64,000 nt of DNA, from NCBI GenBank assembly GCA_938041035.1, contig CALHYX010000061.1:1-64000 (forward strand), given 5' to 3'. Of the stretch, positions 15,909 through 24,150 are shown piece by piece. Within the stretch, counting starts at the first letter, position 1; each line of letters starts with the position of its first letter. This stretch comes from an uncultured Acidimicrobiales bacterium. GTDB lineage: Bacteria > Actinomycetota > Acidimicrobiia > Acidimicrobiales > SHLQ01. Below the pieces are notes generated by a model that worked only from the letters and a program-made list of their open reading frames with translations, did no database searches and was not told the DNA's origin. The position numbers were made by a program, and so were the translations under genes.

Positions 15909-18110
15909 GTGACCTCCTCACCCACCGATGAGCGTCGATCGCGCCCGCCGGTCGATGGTCGACGCTCGTGGCGCTGGCTCGCGGTCTACCTCGGGGCGGC
16001 CGGGTTCGCTCTGACCCAACCCCTCCTCGGCGTCCTCGGCGAGAACCCGATTCTCGTCACCCGAACCCACGTGTCGACCCTCGACGTCATCGTCGTTGCC
16101 ATCGTCACCGCGATCGGTATTCCCGTCGGGTTGTGGCTGATCGACAGCGCCCTACCCACCCGGCTTCGAGTCGGGTATCGAGCGATCGTGCTCACGGCGT
16201 TGGCGGCCGCGTTCGCAGCCCGCCTCATCACCCTTACCGCCGGCCCTCCCGCCTGGGTGGTCATCCCGGTCGCGCTCCTCGCCGGCGCGTTCGTCGCGGC
16301 GATGGCACTCCGAGAGCCGTTGGCCACCAGGCTCCTGGCGTTCACCGCCGTGTTGCCCGCGATGGCCATCGCCCTGCTGTTCGCCGGTTCCGACACCGGC
16401 ACCCTGCTACGCGCACCGGTCGTCGAGGCGGTCGAACTCGACGAAGCGATCCGCCCCGACGACGCGCCTCTTCCGCCCGTCGTGATGCTCGTACTCGACG
16501 AGCTACCCACCATGACCCTCGTCGACGAGGCCGGCGAACTCGACGCCGAACGGTTCCCCAACCTCGCCACCTTCGCCGACACCGCCACCTGGTACCCCGA
16601 GTTCACCACCACCTCGGCGTTCACCGAGTCGGCCGTACCCGCACTCCTGACCGGCCAGAACCCGATCGGCGCCGCGCCGTTGTGGCCCGACTTTCCCGAC
16701 AACATCTTCCGACTACTCGCCGGGTCGTATCACCTGTCGGTCATCGAATCGAACACCAAGCTGTGCGGGTATCCCGCCTGTGCCGAAACCGTGCGCCCTC
16801 CCCCGCCACCATCCTCCACGACGAACTCCGGCGGCGACGCCGACCCGCCGCCAAACCCGTCTCCGGTCGCGGAGGAACCGGCATCCGACCGCAGTCGATT
16901 CACCCGCACCCTGGTGCGGCTGTGGTGGGAGGGGGTGATCGAGCCGAGCTCCCCGGGCGCCCTCGATGACTTCGCGGAAGAGGTCGTCGATGACACCAGC
17001 CCGCCGGACCCAACAGACTCGCAGTCCGGCACCGCCGACGCGACCGGGCCGAACACCGTCCCCGACACAATCGAACCGTTGACCGAGGACTCGTTCAACT
17101 TTGCCCGGTCGATCGCCTCGGCCACCGATGGCCAGCCGCTGCGCTTCCGTCAATGGGTCGACACCATCGTCCCCACCGACACCCCCTCGCTATGGTTCGC
17201 GCACCTCCTCCTCCCCCACCAGCCGTTCACGTTCACCGCCACCGGAACCCAGTTCGCCGTACCGATCGGCCCGCACCGCTTCGACGACCCGAACAACACC
17301 AACCCCGACGTCATCGCACTGCGCCGACGACAGCACGAAACCCAGATGCAGTACACCGACGCGCTCATCGGCGAACTGCTCGCCCAGGTCGAACGAGCCG
17401 GGTTGTACGACGATGCAATCATCGTGATCGTCGCCGACCACGGCATGAGCTTCACCGAGGGGACCCACGATCGCGAGTTCGACGGAACCAACGCCGCCTC
17501 GATCGCCTACACCCCACTATTGATCAAGTTCCCCGGCCAGGAGAGCGGATCGATCAGCGCCGCCAACCTCACCTCGGTCGACGTCCTGCCCACCATGGCC
17601 GACGCGCTCGGCATCGAGTTGCCATGGACGTCCGACGGCGCCGCCGCCGACAGCGAGACCGTCGCGGGGCGAGACGATACGAAGCCGCTGTACGACTACA
17701 CCAACGTGTTCGATGTGCGCCTCGAGGGCGTCGTCGACGTCGGTGTCGGTTTCGATGCGGTGATCGCCGGCGCCACGGTGCCCGACGACCCGAACGACGG
17801 GTGGATCGGCGAACCGTTCGCCCCGGCCGACAGCAGCGGCGTCGTCGCGCAGCTCGCCCGGGTGGACCGTCCGGATCTGGCGCTCGGTGTGGTCGCCGGC
17901 ACCCTCACCGAGCCCGCCGATCTACTGGTCGTGGCCTACGACGATGTCATCGTCGGCGCCGCGCCCGTCGGGCAGTACCGCGACCTCGACAACTACTTCG
18001 CGGTCGGCGTCGACGTGAGTCGCTTCGACAGCCGCGACGCGACCGTGCGCATCGGTGTCGTCGCCGCCGACGGATCGATCACCGAAGTGCGTGTCGAACC
18101 GGCGTCCTAG
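15909..18110 (+). CDS. membrane-anchored sulfatase/LTA-synthase-like alkaline-phosphatase-superfamily protein
   Basis: 733 residues. Four to five transmembrane helices occupy about residues 15-165, as in lipoteichoic-acid-synthase-like or phosphoethanolamine-transferase proteins. The extracellular catalytic domain starts near VVMLVLDELPT; the Thr/Ser-rich TTTSAFTESAVPALLTGQNP supplies the candidate nucleophile, and VADHGMSF (DHG) the C-terminal metal site. A Pro/Ser-rich insertion lies around residues 290-330. It probably transfers or hydrolyses phosphate or sulfate groups of cell-envelope glycans. The start is fixed by the -10 box rather than the longer frame from 15885. Confidence 0.75.
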   Translation: MTSSPTDERRSRPPVDGRRSWRWLAVYLGAAGFALTQPLLGVLGENPILVTRTHVSTLDVIVVAIVTAIGIPVGLWLIDSALPTRLRVGYRAIVLTALAAAFAARLITLTAGPPAWVVIPVALLAGAFVAAMALREPLATRLLAFTAVLPAMAIALLFAGSDTGTLLRAPVVEAVELDEAIRPDDAPLPPVVMLVLDELPTMTLVDEAGELDAERFPNLATFADTATWYPEFTTTSAFTESAVPALLTGQNPIGAAPLWPDFPDNIFRLLAGSYHLSVIESNTKLCGYPACAETVRPPPPPSSTTNSGGDADPPPNPSPVAEEPASDRSRFTRTLVRLWWEGVIEPSSPGALDDFAEEVVDDTSPPDPTDSQSGTADATGPNTVPDTIEPLTEDSFNFARSIASATDGQPLRFRQWVDTIVPTDTPSLWFAHLLLPHQPFTFTATGTQFAVPIGPHRFDDPNNTNPDVIALRRRQHETQMQYTDALIGELLAQVERAGLYDDAIIVIVADHGMSFTEGTHDREFDGTNAASIAYTPLLIKFPGQESGSISAANLTSVDVLPTMADALGIELPWTSDGAAADSETVAGRDDTKPLYDYTNVFDVRLEGVVDVGVGFDAVIAGATVPDDPNDGWIGEPFAPADSSGVVAQLARVDRPDLALGVVAGTLTEPADLLVVAYDDVIVGAAPVGQYRDLDNYFAVGVDVSRFDSRDATVRIGVVAADGSITEVRVEPAS

Positions 18111-18151
18111 GGCGTTCGTCGTTCGACTCCCCGTTACCCGTCGCCACGTCG

Positions 18152-18201
18152 TAGCCTGGAGTCAGGTGTGGGCACACCCGAACGAAGGAAAACCAAGATG
18201 A
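18152..18201 (+). promoter_or_regulatory. -10 box and 11-residue leaderless uORF overlapping the DUF1996 start
   Basis: TAGCCT (18152-18157) is 8 nt before GTG 18166, which opens an 11-codon frame (M-W-A-H-P-N-E-G-K-P-R). Its TGA (18199-18201) overlaps the ATG at 18198 as ATGA. A GTG at 18168, in frame with the main gene, is an alternative leaderless start. Confidence 0.4.
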
Positions 18202-19223
18202 CCGCAAGGTTCCCCTCCCGGCGACTTGTCCTACCGATCATTGCGTTCGCCCTCCTACTCGGCGCGTGCACCCCGGTAACGGTCGGCACCGAACGCGCGA
18301 CCGAACTCGACACCAGCAGCCCGGACGAAGGCGAAGCGGTGCACGGCACGAGGCTCTACTGCCCGGTGTCGCACTTCAGTCACGACGACCCGGTCGTGAA
18401 ACCCGGCCAGCCCGATGCGGCGCACCTGCACATGTTCTGGGGCAACACCCAGACCAACGCGTTCACGACCGCGGAGAGCCTCGCCAACCAGGGCGCGGCC
18501 ACCTGCGAAGGCGGGCGCAACAACCAGTCGGCCTACTGGATCCCCGCGCTCTTCAACGAGGACGACGAGGTCGTGCTGCCCGAAGAGATCATCGTCTACT
18601 ACAAGAGCTTCGCCTCGAGCGGCGGGTTCGACCGCGACACGATCATGGCGATCCCCGACGGGCTCGAACTGCTCGCCGACCTCCAGGTGAACGATGCCGG
18701 TGACTACTTCTTCAAGCGCGAGGCCATAGGCGGCGGGCTGATGCAGCTCACCGTGACCTTCCCGATGTGCATCGCCGTCGATGGAAACGGCGACCCGGTC
18801 CTCGCCAGCCCGGACAACCGGGCGCACCTCTCGTACGCGAACGGGTCGGGCGAAACCACCAACGACTGCCCCACCACCCACCCGTACCGAATCCCCGGGC
18901 TGATCTACAACGTTCGCTACGACCTCGACATCAACACCGACTGGTACCTGGCCTCCGACACCAACCGCAACGATCCGGGGCACAGCCTCCACGGCGACTA
19001 CATCGCCAGTTGGGATGCCGCCACGATGGACGCGGTGGTGCTGTGCCAGCGGGAGCAGAAGCGGGAATGCCAGTTCAAGAGCGCCGACGGCGAGTTCCGA
19101 GGACAGTTGCCGGAGCGGTTCCTCGACCCCGACGGCAACGTGTTGTACATCGACAGCACGACGCTGCACCCCAGCGCCGACCGCACGCCGTTTGGCACAT
19201 CGCTCACCCCGATGGCCCAGTAG
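18198..19223 (+). CDS. DUF1996 domain lipoprotein
   Basis: 341 residues. The signal peptide ends in the lipobox LLLGAC with the lipidated Cys at 24. The mature protein matches DUF1996: AAHLHMFWGNTQTNAF near residue 73, QSAYWIPALF, and GHSLHGDYIASWD near 265 (the LHxDYxxxW signature). DUF1996 proteins are secreted and widespread in actinobacteria and fungi; their biochemical function is unknown, though the conserved His residues suggest metal or substrate binding. ATG 18198 is preceded by AAGGAAA at moderate spacing and overlaps a tiny upstream ORF. Confidence 0.8.
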   Translation: MTARFPSRRLVLPIIAFALLLGACTPVTVGTERATELDTSSPDEGEAVHGTRLYCPVSHFSHDDPVVKPGQPDAAHLHMFWGNTQTNAFTTAESLANQGAATCEGGRNNQSAYWIPALFNEDDEVVLPEEIIVYYKSFASSGGFDRDTIMAIPDGLELLADLQVNDAGDYFFKREAIGGGLMQLTVTFPMCIAVDGNGDPVLASPDNRAHLSYANGSGETTNDCPTTHPYRIPGLIYNVRYDLDINTDWYLASDTNRNDPGHSLHGDYIASWDAATMDAVVLCQREQKRECQFKSADGEFRGQLPERFLDPDGNVLYIDSTTLHPSADRTPFGTSLTPMAQ

Positions 19224-19309
19224 AACCATCCGGTCCGGACCGACGATCAGCCGCCGGCCGGTTGGACACGGCCCGCCAAATTTCCCGCTCGTCTGCGGCC
19301 GCCGGGCCG

Positions 19310-19322
19310 TAGTCTTGAGGCC
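19310..19322 (+). promoter_or_regulatory. leaderless -10 box for APH-like kinase gene
   Basis: TAGTCT at 19310-19315, 7 nt, then GTG 19323. Confidence 0.55.
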
Positions 19323-20435
19323 GTGACCAAAGGTGGTGCATTGACCCGCGCGCTCACGCTCGTCGGCATCGAACCCGATGGCTGGACCGTCGATGAGCCC
19401 GCCCACAGTCGGTGGCTCTCGCCCAACGTCTGGGACATCACCCGGGGCGACGAACGGCTGATCGTCAAGGACCTACCGGCCGACCGGCCGACGGGTTCGA
19501 ACGCGATCGAGCGGCACTGGACCCACGACTCCGGCCGACCGCACCGGTGGAACTACTGGGCCCGTGAAGCCCTGGCCTATGAGAGTCGGTTGGTCGATGC
19601 GTTCGGACCCGGATTGCAGCCACCCGGGTTGCGAGCCGTCGCGATCGACGACGAGCGCACGGTCCTGGCGATCGAGTACGTCTCGGGCACTCCCGCCGAA
19701 GACTGGGAGATCACCGAGTACGGCGAGGTTGCCCACGCGTTGGGCCTCGGCCAGGCACCGTTCCTGAACGGGGAACCGGGACCTTCCGCCGAATGGCTGT
19801 CGCAAGGGTTCCTGCGCACCTACAGCTCCGAGTGGCCGGTCGACTACGAACTATTCGACGACGACGGCATCTGGAACCACCCCATCGTGGCCGAGGCGTT
19901 TCCCGCCGACCTGCGCGCTGCGGCCACCGAGCTACACGGCCGCCGAGAGCGGTTGTACGAGATCGTCGAGGCCCTGCCGCGCACGCTGTCGCACCTCGAC
20001 TTTTGGACCAAGAACCTCCTGCGGCGCGACGACGGTGGTTTCGTGCTCATCGACTGGGCGTTCGTGGGCGACGGGGCGATCGGCGAGGACGTTGGCAACC
20101 TGGTGCCCGACGCCGCGTTCGACCTGTTCATCGAACCGGAGCGGTTGCCCGAGCTCCGCCAGCTCGTGCTCGACGGCTACGTGGCCGGCCTGCGCGCGGG
20201 CGGGTGGGATGGCGACGAACGGCTGGCCGAACTCGGCATGGCGGCCTCGGCGGTGAAGTACCGGTGGCTCACCCCGCTGATGCTGATGCGGGTGTCGGCG
20301 GCAGAGCACCGCACCTACGGCGGCGCCGAGCGGATCGATGCCATCGACCTCTATCGCAAACGGGGCGCCGCCCTGCTCGACAACGCCCTGGTCGGTTTGC
20401 GCGCCCTCGACCTCGCTGCCGAGCTCGGTCTTTAG
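19323..20435 (+). CDS. aminoglycoside phosphotransferase (APH)-like kinase
   Basis: 370 residues with the APH/choline-kinase fold. The catalytic loop reads TLSHLDFWTKNLL (HxDxxxxN, near residue 222) and the metal-binding DFG equivalent is VLIDWAFVGDGAIGED. The N-lobe has LIVKDLP with the ATP-binding lysine. Such enzymes phosphorylate small hydroxylated molecules; nothing in the context suggests drug resistance. It is a single gene, converging with an FMN-protein gene 5 nt away. Confidence 0.75.
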   Translation: MTKGGALTRALTLVGIEPDGWTVDEPAHSRWLSPNVWDITRGDERLIVKDLPADRPTGSNAIERHWTHDSGRPHRWNYWAREALAYESRLVDAFGPGLQPPGLRAVAIDDERTVLAIEYVSGTPAEDWEITEYGEVAHALGLGQAPFLNGEPGPSAEWLSQGFLRTYSSEWPVDYELFDDDGIWNHPIVAEAFPADLRAAATELHGRRERLYEIVEALPRTLSHLDFWTKNLLRRDDGGFVLIDWAFVGDGAIGEDVGNLVPDAAFDLFIEPERLPELRQLVLDGYVAGLRAGGWDGDERLAELGMAASAVKYRWLTPLMLMRVSAAEHRTYGGAERIDAIDLYRKRGAALLDNALVGLRALDLAAELGL

Positions 20436-20440
20436 CGCAG

Positions 20441-21127
20441 CTACCGGGTGGACTGGTTGGCGAGGGCGGCGATCTCCGGGCGAACGGCAATGCCGGCGGC
20501 CACATCACCACCCGTGATGGGTTCGCCCCACGTTTGCACCAGCGGCACGGTGCCCGACCAGTAGTCGGTGCCGAGATCGTCGGGGTCGTCGACCGGGTCA
20601 CCGGCGCGCACCTTGCCCGACATCTCGGCCAACGACACCGCCAGGACCGACGTGCGCCGGAACTCGCTATCGGTCATCGGGCGTGCCGTATCCCAGTTGG
20701 CGACGACATGGTCGGTGATGATTGCGAGCGCCTCGACCGCGGCATCACCCTCGAGGACCCTGGCTTCGCCGCGCACCACCACGGACCGGTAGTTCATGGA
20801 GTTGTGGAACGCCGAACGGGCGAGCACCAAACCATCGACCAGCGTGACCGTGACACAGATGTCGGTACCGGCGGCGTTGCGCAGAAGGTCGTTGCCGGTG
20901 GCGCCGTGGAGGAACAGATCGGTGTCGGTCCGCCCGTACGCCATCGGCAAGACGATCGGGCCACGGGGCGTCACCACCCCGACGTGGGCCACCATTCCGG
21001 CATCGAGAATCGCCAGATTGCGATCGTCGTACACGGCTCGGCCGGCGCCGCGCCGCACCTTCGTACGTTCGCTGGGCGCCGTTGCGCCGTCGATCTGCTC
21101 CGGTTCGATCTGCTGCGCTTCGCTCAT
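20441..21127 (-). CDS. pyridoxamine-5'-phosphate-oxidase family FMN protein (NimA-like)
   Basis: 228 residues matching Pyridox_ox_2-type proteins: an N-terminal basic RTKVRRGAGRAVYDDRNLAILD, the split-barrel core HVGVVTPRGPIVLPMAYGR, and LFLHGATGNDLLRNAAG. The SMNYRSVVVRGEARVLEG strand is characteristic. It probably binds FMN or heme and reduces small substrates. ATG 21127 is supported by TACGTT 7 nt upstream (21140-21135). Confidence 0.75.
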   Translation of the reverse strand: MSEAQQIEPEQIDGATAPSERTKVRRGAGRAVYDDRNLAILDAGMVAHVGVVTPRGPIVLPMAYGRTDTDLFLHGATGNDLLRNAAGTDICVTVTLVDGLVLARSAFHNSMNYRSVVVRGEARVLEGDAAVEALAIITDHVVANWDTARPMTDSEFRRTSVLAVSLAEMSGKVRAGDPVDDPDDLGTDYWSGTVPLVQTWGEPITGGDVAAGIAVRPEIAALANQSTR

Positions 21128-21140
21128 GCCGGCGAACGTA
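21128..21140 (-). promoter_or_regulatory. leaderless -10 box for FMN-protein gene
   Basis: TACGTT on the minus strand (21140-21135), 7 nt, then ATG 21127. Confidence 0.55.
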
Positions 21141-21197
21141 ACAGTCAGCCCGGTTGGCGGTCGCCGAATTAGCGCCTCTCCGGTAGGGGCCGGTAGG

Positions 21198-21392
21198 TCA
21201 GGCGTCGCTGTGGCGTCGACCGTTGAGCAGAATCCAGAACCCGCCGACGATGGCGAAGAAGGCGAACACGAGCAGGACGAACTTCATCGTTCCGCCGATG
21301 AACGGCACCCACCCAACGACGCGCCGGGCGAAGAACGCGACGATCCCGGTCAGCAAGAGCGTGACTCCAGGGCGTTGCACGATGGTCTTCAC
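21198..21392 (-). CDS. small two-helix membrane protein
   Basis: 64 residues with two hydrophobic segments (TLLLTGIVAFFA and FVLLVFAFFAIVGGFWILL) separated by a short RRVVGWVPFIGG loop, ending in a charged NGRRHSDA tail. GTG 21392 has GGAGG 6 nt upstream, which supports translation. It is divergent from the M48 protease gene. No family is recognised; small membrane proteins beside M48 proteases may be substrates or partners, but that is speculation. Confidence 0.6.
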   Translation of the reverse strand: MKTIVQRPGVTLLLTGIVAFFARRVVGWVPFIGGTMKFVLLVFAFFAIVGGFWILLNGRRHSDA

Positions 21393-21463
21393 CGAAGGCC
21401 TCCAAAGGACGGGTGGAAGTACGATTGTAGAACCGGAGCAGCGAGAATCCCAGCAGGAGCGCC

Positions 21464-22432
21464 ATGACCACCGAACTCACCGGAATCAGCCCCGTCGCCT
21501 GGGAACACCCCACCGACCGGGCGGCGCTCGGCGCTCTGCAGCAGATCCCGGGCTTCGACGGCTTGCTGCGCAAGGTCATCGGCATGTTCGGTGAGCGCAA
21601 CATTCGGATGAGTTATCAGGCCGAAGCGATCAAGGTCGGTCCCGAGCAGTACCCCGACATCCACGAGTTGCTCGTGCAGGTGTGCGCGGTTCTCGATACC
21701 GACCCGCCGCCGCTGTACATCTCGCAGACGCCGCTTGTGAACGCCGGCGCGGTTGGCATGGACCACCCGTTCATCGTCCTCAACTCGAGTCTTATCGAGC
21801 TGTGCACCCCCGAGCAGGTGGCCGCGGTGCTGGGCCACGAGGTCGGGCACATCATGAGTGACCATGCCCTGTATCGCACGCTGCTGTTTCTGCTCCTACA
21901 GATCACCTCGATGAACACGCCGCTGGTCGGGCAGGCGATCGTGCCGATCACCCTGGCGCTGCAGGAATGGAGCCGTAAGGCCGAGGTGTCCTGCGATCGC
22001 GCCGGCCTGCTCGCCGTGCAGGAACTCGACGTGTCGCTCGGTGTGCTCGGCGTGATGGCCGGCGCCATCCGGGGGCGGGCGGACGCCATCAACCTCGCGG
22101 CGTTCGTCGCCCAGTCCGACGAATACCTCGACGCCGAGGGACTCGACGCGTTCTACAAGTTCATGTCCACCCTGGGACGTTCCCATCCGTTCCCCGTGGT
22201 TCGGGTTGCCGAGCTGCGGCGCTGGGTCGACAGCGGCGCTTACGACGCGATCATCGGCGGCGACTACGCCAACCGCGATGAACCCCACGCCTACACCGAT
22301 GACGTCGGAGCGGCGCGCCGGAACTTCTCCGACACCGCCTCGAAGGTCTTCGAAGACACCGAGCAGTACGTGAACGGGGCGCTGCTGAAGGTGGCCAGCC
22401 GAGCCGGCGACATCTTCGGCCCCCGCGACTAA
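21464..22432 (+). CDS. M48-family zinc metallopeptidase
   Basis: 322 residues. The zinc site HEVGH is in VLGHEVGHIMSDHALY (about 126-130), and the third ligand is probably the Glu in KAEVSCDRAGLLAV, the usual M48 E-x-x-A/C-D-R pattern. The hydrophobic LLFLLLQI segment may contact the membrane. M48 proteases (HtpX/Ste24-like) degrade misfolded membrane proteins. ATG 21464 follows AGGAG with 5-nt spacing. It is followed by a region of long palindromes. Confidence 0.85.
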   Translation: MTTELTGISPVAWEHPTDRAALGALQQIPGFDGLLRKVIGMFGERNIRMSYQAEAIKVGPEQYPDIHELLVQVCAVLDTDPPPLYISQTPLVNAGAVGMDHPFIVLNSSLIELCTPEQVAAVLGHEVGHIMSDHALYRTLLFLLLQITSMNTPLVGQAIVPITLALQEWSRKAEVSCDRAGLLAVQELDVSLGVLGVMAGAIRGRADAINLAAFVAQSDEYLDAEGLDAFYKFMSTLGRSHPFPVVRVAELRRWVDSGAYDAIIGGDYANRDEPHAYTDDVGAARRNFSDTASKVFEDTEQYVNGALLKVASRAGDIFGPRD

Positions 22433-22439
22433 CCCCGAC

Positions 22440-22480
22440 CCCGCGAACCATCTGGTGCCAGGCACCAGATGGTTCGCGGG
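22440..22480. repeat. perfect 41-bp palindrome containing GGTGCCAGGCACC
   Basis: Centred on A22460, twenty bases on each side pair without a mismatch (arms 22440-22459 and 22461-22480), from CCCGCGAACC outward to the core TCTGGTGCC. It begins 7 nt after the M48 stop codon, so it could be a transcription terminator or cruciform; no T-tract follows immediately. Confidence 0.9.
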
Positions 22481-22517
22481 TGGGCGTTTTCGTTGAATTT
22501 TCGGGGTTTCGACACAG

Positions 22518-22536
22518 TCTGGTGCCAGGCACCAGA
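22518..22536. repeat. second copy of the TCTGGTGCCAGGCACCAGA palindrome
   Basis: The 19-bp core of the palindrome at 22440-22480 recurs exactly, 67 bp downstream (centre A22527), without the outer arms. Both copies lie between the M48 gene and the SDR operon. Confidence 0.9.
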
Positions 22537-22674
22537 TGGTCCGGGTTGGCGCGGTTTGGGTGGTGGGTCGCGTGTTGGGGGGCGCGTCTGGAGTGTGCTG
22601 CAGCACACGGAGCGATCGCCGGCCGGTCTTTACCGTGGAACCACCAACCACGGCGGAAATCAGGAGCGGGAACC

Positions 22675-24150
22675 ATGGCGGTAGACCCCACCAACCACGA
22701 CGGACAGACCCCGAGTACGGCTCGGAACCAACCCGGGCATCAGGCACCCACGAGTACAGCTCGGAACCAACCCGGGCACGCACCTACGAGCAAGCCTCGG
22801 AACCAGCACGAGCCCTACGGGCCGGGCGAGACGGTGCTCGTCACCGGCGCTACCGGCTTCGTCGGCGGCCAGCTGCTGGTGCGGCTGCTCGAACGAGAGC
22901 CCGACGTCACGGTGATCTGCCCCGTTCGGGCCGACCATGCAGCCGGTGCGCTCGAGCGCGGCATCGACCAGCTCCGGACCCTCCTCGGCCGCACCCCGAC
23001 CGCCGATGAGGTCGCCCGTACCCGCTGGGTGCGCGCCGACCTCGAACAGCGCCAACTCGGCTGGGACGACGAGACCTATGCATCCGTCATCGAGCGCCTC
23101 GTCGAGGTGTTCCACTGTGCCGCATCGGTGTCGTTCGACCTCGACATCGACGATGCCCACCGCATCAACGTCGAGGGATCCATCAACGCGTACGAGGTCG
23201 CCGAGGCCGCCCGGAAGCACCACCACGGGTTCCGCCGTTTCCACCACGTGAGCACCGCCTACGTCTCCGGCCTGACCGCCGGCCGCGTCGACGCCAACCA
23301 CATCCCCGACGACCGGGCGAAGAACTACCGCAACACCTACGAACGCACCAAGGCCCGGGCCGAACGCTGCCTGCGCCGCCGGGCCATCGCCCGACCCGAT
23401 GCGGTTCCGGTCAGCATCTACCGACCGTCGATCATCGCCGGCAACACCACCGACGGCGTCACCAACAACTGGAACGTGTTGTACGTGCCCATGAAGATGG
23501 TCGTGCGCGGTCAGCTGCCGGTGTTCCCAAAGGGTGGCCGGGCGCTCGTCGACACGATCGGCGTCGACTTCCTCACCGACGCCATGCTCGAACTTCGCCG
23601 CTACGACGACAAAGCCGTGCTGGCGTACCACATCACCGCCGGCTCGACGGCCTTCGACATCGGCACCCTCATGGGGACGACCACCCGACGGGCCTCGCAG
23701 CACTCCCAGTACAAGCCCTCGGTGACCCGGCTGGTGAACCACGCCACCTGGAATGCGATGACCAAGGGCTTTCGCGGCGCCAGCAAGGCACCCAAGCAGC
23801 TGCGAAGCATCCGCCGCATGGGCAAACTCGGCGTCCGGGGCACGTCGGCCTGCGCGGTGTATCTCCCCTACACCAAGGTGGCCACCATCTTTGACGCCGG
23901 CCGGGAACACGATCTGCTCCGCTGGGCGGGCATCACCATGCCCGACGGCCAGACGTTCCTGAACACGGTGGTCGACTACGCCCTCGACACCGACTTCGGG
24001 CGCAACCTCTCCGGCCCGACCGACGTGGCCGACCCGTCCGAGCACGTCAACCTACGGACCGCCGAACCGGCGGCCACCGGTATCGACACCGATCCAGCCA
24101 CCCGCGGCCCGGTCGCTCCGGCGATCGACACGGAACCGGCAGCGGCATGA
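22675..24150 (+). CDS. SDR-family acyl-reductase-like protein (NAD-binding_4 / male-sterility type)
   Basis: 491 residues. The Rossmann motif TGATGFVGGQLLVRLL starts near residue 57 and the catalytic YERTKA (YxxxK) is near 222. The extended-SDR layout with HVSTAYVSG matches thioester-reductase / fatty-acyl-CoA-reductase domains (PF07993). It may reduce an activated acyl group to an aldehyde or alcohol, or modify a lipid. The N-terminal ~45 residues are low complexity with two STARNQPGH repeats. ATG 22675 has AGGAG 8 nt upstream. It is the first gene of an operon; its stop overlaps the MFS start as ATGA. Confidence 0.75.
   Translation: MAVDPTNHDGQTPSTARNQPGHQAPTSTARNQPGHAPTSKPRNQHEPYGPGETVLVTGATGFVGGQLLVRLLEREPDVTVICPVRADHAAGALERGIDQLRTLLGRTPTADEVARTRWVRADLEQRQLGWDDETYASVIERLVEVFHCAASVSFDLDIDDAHRINVEGSINAYEVAEAARKHHHGFRRFHHVSTAYVSGLTAGRVDANHIPDDRAKNYRNTYERTKARAERCLRRRAIARPDAVPVSIYRPSIIAGNTTDGVTNNWNVLYVPMKMVVRGQLPVFPKGGRALVDTIGVDFLTDAMLELRRYDDKAVLAYHITAGSTAFDIGTLMGTTTRRASQHSQYKPSVTRLVNHATWNAMTKGFRGASKAPKQLRSIRRMGKLGVRGTSACAVYLPYTKVATIFDAGREHDLLRWAGITMPDGQTFLNTVVDYALDTDFGRNLSGPTDVADPSEHVNLRTAEPAATGIDTDPATRGPVAPAIDTEPAAA
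22712..22800 (+). repeat. in-frame 39-bp tandem repeat in the SDR N-terminus
   Basis: CGAGTAC..CTCGGAACCA units begin at 22712 and 22751 (39 bp apart), with a decayed third from 22787. They encode STARNQPGHQAPT-like units ahead of the catalytic domain. Confidence 0.75.

Noticed and set aside
22433..22674. Insertion sequence ends around the palindromes
   Set aside because: No transposase, no terminal inverted repeats bounding a gene, and no target duplication were found.
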